A DNA stretch of 64,000 bases from Ruminococcus_C callidus (GTDB lineage: Bacteria; Bacillota; Clostridia; Oscillospirales; Ruminococcaceae). The stretch's first letter is position 1. Each line of letters begins with the position of its first letter. Shown here piece after piece: positions 51,573 to 60,565 of this stretch. The stretch is from contig NZ_CP186925.1 of the NCBI RefSeq assembly GCF_049562855.1, forward strand, positions 744,001-808,000, read 5' to 3'. Below the pieces are notes generated by a model. The model did not search any database, had not been told where the DNA came from, and was given only the letters and a program-made list of their open reading frames with translations. The position numbers were made by a program, and so were the translations under genes.

Positions 51573-51607
51573 TGGAAAAAGTAACGCTGTTTTGGGATCT
51601 TTTTAGT

Positions 51608-54600
51608 CTTTTCCCCGCATAGGCGGGGGTGATCCTAGTGCCCGTAAAAAACCAGTCCCATGCGTTGCCTTTTCCCCGCATAGGCGGGGGTGATCCTGGG
51701 GCTTTGCCCGCATAAGGTGAAAGTTACCACTTTTCCCCGCATAGGCGGGGGTGATCCTACCAGTGAACACGCTTTTGATGTTTTCCCAAACTTTTCCCCG
51801 CATAGGCGGGGGTGATCCCAGAATACGACACGACCACCTTTGGAATACAAACTTTTCCCCGCATAGGCGGGGGTGATCCTGGCTATGTGGTTTCCAACGA
51901 CATTGAGTTTACCTTTTCCCCGCATAGGCGGGGGTGATCCTCAAAGCAAAATGGAACGCGGAGCACTACGATCCTTTTCCCCGCATAGGCGGGGGTGATC
52001 CTGCCATATACGCCAGATGCCGTCAGACGCACACCTTTTCCCCGCATAGGCGGGGGTGATCCTGATAAAATCATCTTGACAAATGATAATGATGACTTTT
52101 CCCCGCATAGGCGGGGGTGATCCCAGCCGTGCCGGCTGGCGGCAATCCAGACAGGCCTTTTCCCCGCATAGGCGGGGGTGATCCCATCAGCGAGAAAGCC
52201 GCAAGCATCAGCGTAAACTTTTCCCCGCATAGGCGGGGGTGATCCTTGGTTCGTTTCTATGCGGCGGCGTGGCTTTAACTTTTCCCCGCATAGGCGGGGG
52301 TGATCCTATACGGCTTTGCAATTTTCCCCGGAATGACTTCTTTTCCCCGCATAGGCGGGGGTGATCCTGTAGCACAAATTTTGCTTGTTCAATTTGTGCA
52401 CTTTTCCCCGCATAGGCGGGGGTGATCCTGCTCCGCGAAAAGGCAGGCATGACACAGCAAGCTTTTCCCCGCATAGGCGGGGGTGATCCCTTGCTGGCAG
52501 CAGTGACAAGCCTGTCTTTGAGCTTTTCCCCGCATAGGCGGGGGTGATCCTGACCTGCAATGCTGCACCGCTCAGTGGCTTGCCTTTTCCCCGCATAGGC
52601 GGGGGTGATCCCTGGTGCCGCTGGCAAAGACGGAGCCGCCGGCAACTTTTCCCCGCATAGGCGGGGGTGATCCCTGGTGCCGCTGGCAAAGACGGAGCCG
52701 CCGGCAACTTTTCCCCGCATAGGCGGGGGTGATCCCTTCGATTCTTTCTTCATATGACATAAACAAACCTTTTCCCCGCATAGGCGGGGGTGATCCTTTG
52801 AGCGATCATGTTTTCCACCGTCAATCGTACTTTTCCCCGCATAGGCGGGGGTGATCCTCAATATCATCGAGCCAAAGACAAGCACAGTAACTTTTCCCCG
52901 CATAGGCGGGGGTGATCCTAAGATGGACGTTATGGAATCCGCTACTGCTATCTTTTCCCCGCATAGGCGGGGGTGATCCTATGCAAGCTCATAAATAACA
53001 TTCCTAGCACGACTTTTCCCCGCATAGGCGGGGGTGATCCTTGATAATCTCTAAGTATTCTGATGGGGTACACCTTTTCCCCGCATAGGCGGGGGTGATC
53101 CTAAAATGAAAAAGTATGATCTGGCAAGCATTATCTTTTCCCCGCATAGGCGGGGGTGATCCCTGGGCGGTCTTGTCCAGACCGTCCCAGTCAGGCTTTT
53201 CCCCGCATAGGCGGGGGTGATCCTAAAAAGGCAAGGCTGCCGCGGGGCGGGCTGATCTTTTCCCCGCATAGGCGGGGGTGATCCAGAGAGGAAACACAAA
53301 ATAGCTTCTACCATGGACTTTTCCCCGCATAGGCGGGGGTGATCCTCAGAGCACATTTGTATACATGTACAAAACAAGCTTTTCCCCGCATAGGCGGGGG
53401 TGATCCCTGTGCCTATGAGCAAGGTCTTTTCTGATGCCACTTTTCCCCGCATAGGCGGGGGTGATCCTGCTGCGGCGATCTTTTGGGTTTGCTCGTAGAT
53501 CTTTTCCCCGCATAGGCGGGGGTGATCCTCGTAGACCTAGCACGGTAAACGTTCTTAGGCACTTTTCCCCGCATAGGCGGGGGTGATCCTGCTTGTGCCT
53601 TTACGCTGATTATAGTTACGTACTTTTCCCCGCATAGGCGGGGGTGATCCCAAGCGGCACCCGGAAAAGGGCGGGCGGTCTTTCTTTTCCCCGCATAGGC
53701 GGGGGTGATCCTGCACGCAAAGACCGTTACGCCGTCCGCATCTCCTTTTCCCCGCATAGGCGGGGGTGATCCTACCAACAGATACAACAAGTACAGCGGT
53801 CATAACCTTTTCCCCGCATAGGCGGGGGTGATCCTAAAGCCGTCTTTCAACACAAAACGAGTGCGGTCTTTTCCCCGCATAGGCGGGGGTGATCCCACGG
53901 TCAAGCTTATCCTCCCACCGGTCAAGGTCCTTTTCCCCGCATAGGCGGGGGTGATCCTGGCTATCGGTTAGATGATAATGGGGAAAAATACTTTTCCCCG
54001 CATAGGCGGGGGTGATCCTGACATATGTAGACGGTATTAAAAATTTGTCTGCTTTTCCCCGCATAGGCGGGGGTGATCCTTAACCCGTATGGACTTGGAA
54101 CTGATTTTGTCGCTTTTCCCCGCATAGGCGGGGGTGATCCCGGCAAGCGGCAAAAATCGTGCTTATGTCATGCCTTTTCCCCGCATAGGCGGGGGTGATC
54201 CCGGGGGGTCGGGGGGCGTGCCGCCGCCCCGTGGCCTTTTCCCCGCATAGGCGGGGGTGATCCGGCGACAGGTTCGGCTACCGGTCTGCGGGTGGTCTTT
54301 TCCCCGCATAGGCGGGGGTGATCCTCCACCGTGATAGCAGCACTGGCGGATTACTTTCTTTTCCCCGCATAGGCGGGGGTGATCCCTTTAAGAGGTCTTG
54401 CAAAGTCCAGTTGTACCGCTTTTCCCCGCATAGGCGGGGGTGATCCGGACACGCCTTTTACAAAAATCTTGGAGCAGGGCTTTTCCCCGCATAGGCGGGG
54501 GTGATCCTATCAAGTGCCCGCCGGTGTGCTCTGGCTGGCGCTTTTCCCCGCATAGGCGGGGGTGATCCTTATCTGCTGTATCCCAGACGATGAGGTCAGC

Positions 54601-55788
54601 TGCTTTTCCCCGCATAGGCGGGGGTGATCCTGTATACAAATAGCATTGGAGGTGTTGTACAAACTTTTCCCCGCATAGGCGGGGGTGATCCTCAAAATCT
54701 TGTGCCATTTTTAAACCCTCCCATCTTTTCCCCGCATAGGCGGGGGTGATCCTATTTTCTTCACTTTCTGCCGCCGTCGTGTAGCCTTTTCCCCGCATAG
54801 GCGGGGGTGATCCTATTGGAAATTCGCCGCATTGCCCACCGCATGACTTTTCCCCGCATAGGCGGGGGTGATCCGGTAGGAATCGACATTAGCAAGTGGA
54901 ATGGTGGCTTTTCCCCGCATAGGCGGGGGTGATCCCGTGTGTTAAAAAATTACAGCTTCACGGAATCCCTTTTCCCCGCATAGGCGGGGGTGATCCTAAC
55001 AAAGGGCTGAAAGCCCAAAGTGCTGTAGCTTTTCCCCGCATAGGCGGGGGTGATCCTATGCAAGTACAAGCCTTTTCCATGATACTTCACTTTTCCCCGC
55101 ATAGGCGGGGGTGATCCTGGACAGTTGCTTTTGGTCGATCTGATCGAAAACTTTTCCCCGCATAGGCGGGGGTGATCCCTTGACGAATGACAACGTGGAT
55201 CCCCCAGAACGCTTTTCCCCGCATAGGCGGGGGTGATCCTATATTTGCCATCAATAAATTTGTTACCGTTTGCTTTTCCCCGCATAGGCGGGGGTGATCC
55301 CAATATCTAATGCAACATGTTTTCCGGCATGATCTTTTCCCCGCATAGGCGGGGGTGATCCCCACGGCAGTAAGTCAAGCAATGTGTACATACGCTTTTC
55401 CCCGCATAGGCGGGGGTGATCCTCTGATTGACATCTTGGGGCTTGGCGGCGTAGCCTTTTCCCCGCATAGGCGGGGGTGATCCTACACCTGCAAAGAGTG
55501 GAACCGTCCTGTTTCACTTTTCCCCGCATAGGCGGGGGTGATCCTTATAGAAGAATCTATTTTAGACTTGTTCATATCTTTTCCCCGCATAGGCGGGGGT
55601 GATCCCTGACGGCACTGCACACGTACTGACTGCCAAGCCTTTTCCCCGCATAGGCGGGGGTGATCCCATCGAGACGAATTCCGGCAGCCGTGCCAGTAGC
55701 TTTTCCCCGCATAGGCGGGGGTGATCCCATGGTTTCCATGGTAGACGCACCGACCTCCGTCTTTTCCCCGCATAGGCGGGGGTGATCC
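51608..55788 (+). CRISPR. CRISPR array, leader-proximal segment: 69 repeats
   Basis: A 28-bp repeat starting CTTTTCCCCGCATAGGC and ending GGGGGTGATCC, with CCCCGC/GCGGGG palindromic arms, of the type I-E kind. Counting start to start I find 69 repeats. Spacers are 33 bp with a few of 34 (for example 52612, 53773, 54202) and one of 32. Repeats are essentially invariant. The array begins only 35 bp after the cas2 stop. Two neighbouring 34-bp spacers (52612-52645 and 52674-52707) are identical. Orientation follows the cas genes and the E. coli / S. thermophilus I-E repeat polarity. Open frames on either strand here are artefacts of the 61-bp period. Confidence 0.98.
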
Positions 55789-55794
55789 CGCTGC

Positions 55795-57147
55795 AATGTC
55801 ATTAACTTAAAACGGCCCTTGAATGGCAAGCAGAATGTCTGGAAGTATCAAAATGGCGAGGAAAAGAGCGATTCGGACGGACGGGAGAAAGATGTTTGAT
55901 GATGTCAGATTTGAGTGCGTTCAAGACACGCGAAAGAGAGGGAATGCTTTTAAACAGTACACCCATCAGATTATGGTAGATCAATCTGGTGGCAGTTCTT
56001 CGATTGATCTTGTACTTGTATTTTCTTTTTTTGGGATATTCGGATACATACTGCCACATATGCAAGTTGCAAAATTGTAAACGAGAAGCGACACAAAATA
56101 GTCTTGTGCAAGTCCGTTTTCAGTTTTTGAGACAAATTCCTCCACGAATACGGCATTTTTCAAGTAGTTGAATCCCGTTTCAATTCCCCACCGAAGACGA
56201 TAAATCTCTTTGATGTCACGCTTAGGGAAATCCTTCCGATCAAGATTCGTGACCAGAATTTCATCCTCTCCACTGGGCAGCTTAACGCGAACACACCGCA
56301 AATCAAATTGACTGATTCCATCCGAATGCACATGATTCTGAGTCGCTCTGCGCTCAGAATATTCAATATGAATCACGCGGTCGACATACTTGCTTTTGCG
56401 GAACGCATTGACTTCCTTCAGAAAGCTGGAAGAAACCCGCATCACAAAATACAACCGGTGTTCAAGCAGCTTCTGAATCAAGCTTAAAGACGGAAATCCT
56501 CTGTCAAATATCCATATTTGCGGCTCATCTTTGTAATATACATCTTGTGCCACAGCATCAATCATCTTGCTGGCGAGTTCTCTTTCATCGGCAGTTCCAA
56601 AATGAAATTTAGAACGTATGAACATCTCATTCAGAATATCAAAAGTTGATACTGCGTGAAATACCGGCGTTTTACACTTTTCAGTTTCGCAGTATTTTGC
56701 GGATAATTCCGGAGTTTTAGGCAACTCTCCCTTCATCCCGTCCACTGCATACAGATGATATCCGTGAAACCGCTTATCTTTGGGAGCAGATGCCGCTGTT
56801 TGCTCAAACAGTTCCTCAAATGCGGTATACTTGATTTTCTGCCGGGCTTTACACAGAGCTGCACCGCTGATTTCATCCGCTGTGAGATACTTTGAAAAAC
56901 GCTGTGCCTCCAGTTCAAGCGGACTTCTTGTATTCCCGATTGTGTACATGATAACATCTGAAAACGTAAGTTTTCTTGTCCGCTTGAAATCTTTTTCGCC
57001 ATCTCTGACGTGTTTGCTTTGAAATTCCACATCACTTGCCATCTTTTGTATTTGCCGTATGAACCTTGTTTCTGCTTTCATTATCTTCACCCTTCTTTAT
57101 TTTAGCAGATTTTAGCTCGCTTGGCTAGATGTTAAGTTAATGACATT
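55795..57147 (-). mobile_element. IS4-like insertion sequence inside the CRISPR array, 1353 bp
   Basis: Terminal inverted repeats AATGTCATTAACTTAA at both ends, flanked on each side by the direct duplication GATCCCGCTGC (55784-55794 and 57148-57158). The duplication covers the last 5 bases of a repeat and the first 6 of its spacer. Removing the element and one duplicate restores an ordinary 33-bp spacer between two repeats, proving that the array was once continuous. Confidence 0.95.
55802..57090 (-). pseudogene. IS4-family transposase, frameshifted near the C-terminus
   Basis: The main frame (57090 to 55981, 369 aa) has the DDE features of IS4 transposases: YAVDGMKGELP (first Asp), IWIFDRGFPSLSL (second Asp) and the exact Y-(2)-R-(3)-E-(6)-K signature YRLRWGIETGFNYLK. 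It stops shortly after a run of seven A (56026-56032 on the plus strand as T). The -1 frame continues from that run for about 75 codons to a TAA at 55802. It contains INRRTATRLIYHNLMG and LSPVRPNRSFPR, which are the usual C-terminal segments. A lost A or -1 slippage on the A-run explains this. The protein may therefore be inactive or made by programmed slippage. Confidence 0.85.
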
Positions 57148-57185
57148 GATCCCGCTGCGGGGTAAAAGTCTTGTCCGCCACCGAA

Positions 57186-60100
57186 CTTTTCCCCGCATAG
57201 GCGGGGGTGATCCGGTACTGGACATTCTCCCGGACCGGCACAAGAACTTTTCCCCGCATAGGCGGGGGTGATCCCGTTTTGCAACGTCGCTTGAAATCAC
57301 GGTTTGCCTTTTCCCCGCATAGGCGGGGGTGATCCTAGCCATTGACGCATGCTAAAATATCGGGTACACTTTTCCCCGCATAGGCGGGGGTGATCCTGAA
57401 TGTTAAAAAATTGCGTGATCGGTATCCAGCTTTTCCCCGCATAGGCGGGGGTGATCCTGCCCCCGGTGCGATACTCTCACTCATGCCCCACTTTTCCCCG
57501 CATAGGCGGGGGTGATCCCATTTTTAATGCTATCGTCGAGGGCATCAAAAACTTTTCCCCGCATAGGCGGGGGTGATCCTAAATACTGGTGTTGGCATAA
57601 TCCAAAGAAATTCTTTTCCCCGCATAGGCGGGGGTGATCCCTGGGCGGTCTTGTCCAGACCGTCCCAGTCAGGCTTTTCCCCGCATAGGCGGGGGTGATC
57701 CCGCCGGAAGCCTATGTGCAGATGCAGTGCGACTCTTTTCCCCGCATAGGCGGGGGTGATCCTGGTACGCGAAGGGTGCCGTGCTGCATCAGCCGACTTT
57801 TCCCCGCATAGGCGGGGGTGATCCTTAACAAAATTAACAATGACAGAATCAGGAACACTTTTCCCCGCATAGGCGGGGGTGATCCTTAACAAAATTAACA
57901 ATGACAGAATCAGGAACACTTTTCCCCGCATAGGCGGGGGTGATCCTACCGATCAGCATCAGAGCACCGAACACCGGCACTTTTCCCCGCATAGGCGGGG
58001 GTGATCCCATGTATGAAGTTGGATTTCAGTCCATTTCCGACTTTTCCCCGCATAGGCGGGGGTGATCCCAACGGCGGGACAGAAGTCACGATACCAGAGG
58101 ACTTTTCCCCGCATAGGCGGGGGTGATCCCCTGACGATCAGCAGCGAAAAGGTGGAGTCCACCTTTTCCCCGCATAGGCGGGGGTGATCCCTACATTTTG
58201 ACGCTACAATCTGCGGGATTTTCCTTTTCCCCGCATAGGCGGGGGTGATCCCAGGAAGCACAAAGTCATATGACAACAAAACCACTTTTCCCCGCATAGG
58301 CGGGGGTGATCCCCACGTTTCAAGCTGCCTTTCAGCTTTGAAAGACTTTTCCCCGCATAGGCGGGGGTGATCCTATAGTTGTTTATGATATGAAGCGTTT
58401 CGCGTACTTTTCCCCGCATAGGCGGGGGTGATCCCGACAGTGTGCAGCTAAATCGCCGCATGGTCGCCTTTTCCCCGCATAGGCGGGGGTGATCCTCGTT
58501 TTGATCCTGATTATTGCGATGGAGAAGACTTTTCCCCGCATAGGCGGGGGTGATCCTACTCCGGAACGAAGATCGTCACACCTACTAAGCTTTTCCCCGC
58601 ATAGGCGGGGGTGATCCGAGATTGTGAAGCAGGCTGCAAAGTACGGTATCCTTTTCCCCGCATAGGCGGGGGTGATCCTACTACCAGTTGAGGTGATTAT
58701 GTATGGAAAACCTTTTCCCCGCATAGGCGGGGGTGATCCCGCACTGTTTGCCAGATTTTGTGCAGTGTCAGCCTTTTCCCCGCATAGGCGGGGGTGATCC
58801 TCGATACACTGGCGGACATTTTGGAAAAGCGGGCTTTTCCCCGCATAGGCGGGGGTGATCCCTTTACAGGAGCATAGCATACTCTGCTGATCTACTTTTC
58901 CCCGCATAGGCGGGGGTGATCCCTAAAGGAGGCGATGGCTACATGAAACTTTACAGCTTTTCCCCGCATAGGCGGGGGTGATCCCTAGTTCTTGTTGTTG
59001 CTTAATAATTTGATTATCTTTTCCCCGCATAGGCGGGGGTGATCCTAAATAATTCACCTCTATGGTATAATAACCATGCTTTTCCCCGCATAGGCGGGGG
59101 TGATCCCGCTATAAAGCGTCACGTTGACGGCGAGGATAAACTTTTCCCCGCATAGGCGGGGGTGATCCGTGCACGTTGTAGGTCTTGTCGCCCTGTTCAA
59201 ACCTTTTCCCCGCATAGGCGGGGGTGATCCCGCAGAGTGTACAAAATATCGTTGAACGATTCGCTTTTCCCCGCATAGGCGGGGGTGATCCTATCAACAC
59301 GGGAAAATTACAGCCGTTTGATCCCTTTTCCCCGCATAGGCGGGGGTGATCCTACAACACTGGAAAATTGTAGTATCTCTGGCACCTTTTCCCCGCATAG
59401 GCGGGGGTGATCCCCATGCAATCACCTCCAATTATGAACAAAATATGCTTTTCCCCGCATAGGCGGGGGTGATCCTCGAAAAAGCGGAGGTGTGCATCAT
59501 GAAAATCACTTTTCCCCGCATAGGCGGGGGTGATCCCGCCATGAAGGTCTTTTTGGTCATGAACCACTTCTTTTCCCCGCATAGGCGGGGGTGATCCTCA
59601 TGACATGCCAAACGATCAAGCATTTTGTCACTTTTCCCCGCATAGGCGGGGGTGATCCTCTTGTGCCATTTTGAAACCTCCCATTAAGTCACTTTTCCCC
59701 GCATAGGCGGGGGTGATCCTCTTGTGCCATTTTGAAACCTCCCATTAAGTCACTTTTCCCCGCATAGGCGGGGGTGATCCCGATCCGCAGATGCTCCGGA
59801 TCAAAGAAAAAGACTTTTCCCCGCATAGGCGGGGGTGATCCTTCCACTGCAAACTACCGCCGAACAAAGGTGCACTTTTCCCCGCATAGGCGGGGGTGAT
59901 CCTGTTACATATCCGTCATTACTAATTTTTACCGGCTTTTCCCCGCATAGGCGGGGGTGATCCTAAATTTCTGGTCTGTCCCTTTCGGTTCAGCGTCTTT
60001 TCCCCGCATAGGCGGGGGTGATCCCGACTTGATCCTTGACATTGCCGAACTTGTGCACTTTTCCCCGCATAGGCGGGGGTGATCCTGAGTTCATGCGGCG

Positions 60101-60267
60101 TTCTTTCGAAAAGGGCTACTTTTCCCCGCATAGGCGGGGGTGATCCCATGTATGAAGTTGGATTTCAGTCCATTTCCGACTTTTCCCCGCATAGGCGGGG
60201 GTGATCCTTGAGTTACATCCGGATTTGGTGCTCCGAACTGCTTTTCCCCGAATAGGCGGGGGATCCC
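57186..60267 (+). CRISPR. CRISPR array, leader-distal segment: 51 repeats
   Basis: Same 28-bp repeat and 61-bp period continuing after the insertion sequence; I count 51 repeats, the last (60241-60266) degenerate with one substitution and a 2-bp loss. A degenerate terminal repeat marks the old, trailer end, so new spacers enter at the cas2 side. Together with the first segment this makes 120 repeats and 119 spacers. Duplicated spacers: 57825 and 57886 (adjacent), 59659 and 59720 (adjacent), 58008 and 60147, and 57641 matching 53163 in the first segment. Confidence 0.98.
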
Positions 60268-60409
60268 ATCTTTAAATCCTGATTTCAGAGAATTTGTACG
60301 GATTGCTGAAAGCAAGAAAATCATGTATAAATTTTACAACATTCCTCGTGATAAAAACAATATTTTTGAAGGATTCACTTCCCGTTGCTTGAAAAGGAAT
60401 GCCGTGTAA
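60268..60409 (+). pseudogene. Possible gene remnant beyond the array trailer
   Basis: One plus-strand frame stays open from the last repeat to TAA 60407-60409 and reads like real protein (NPDFREFVRIAESKKIMYKF, then YNIPRDKNNIFEGFTSRC). No start codon or ribosome binding site is present because the array occupies the upstream side. I do not recognise the family; it may be chance. Confidence 0.3.
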
Positions 60410-60418
60410 AAAAGTAAA

Positions 60419-60451
60419 GGCAACGCCACACAGAACTTGTGCGGTGTTGCC
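60419..60451. repeat. Short B-type palindrome
   Basis: GGCAACGCCACACAGAA and TTGTGCGGTGTTGCC form a compact hairpin with A-run before and T-run after, so it may also act as a terminator for either side. Confidence 0.65.
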
Positions 60452-60474
60452 TTTATGTGATTTATGAGTGTTTT

Positions 60475-60501
60475 GACAAATGTACGAATTTTTCAAACAA
60501 G
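60475..60501 (+). repeat. GTTTGA-like hairpin, copy 2
   Basis: TTTGACAAATGTACGAATTT followed by TTCAAACAAG, nearly identical to 33069-33096; in both places it lies 20-30 bp after a short B-type element. Confidence 0.45.
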
Positions 60502-60565
60502 CATCAGGGGGAAAATCACTGTCTGTGTATTTTTTCCTGGTGTGCTCTGATTTATTTGCTTGCAG

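Noticed and set aside
55784..57158. Two independent CRISPR arrays
   Set aside because: The 11-bp duplication and restored 33-bp spacer show one array split by an insertion sequence.
51603..60149. Many minus-strand frames with repeated GSPPPMRGK and DHPRLCGEK
   Set aside because: They are translations of the CRISPR repeat in different frames caused by the 61-bp period; not proteins.
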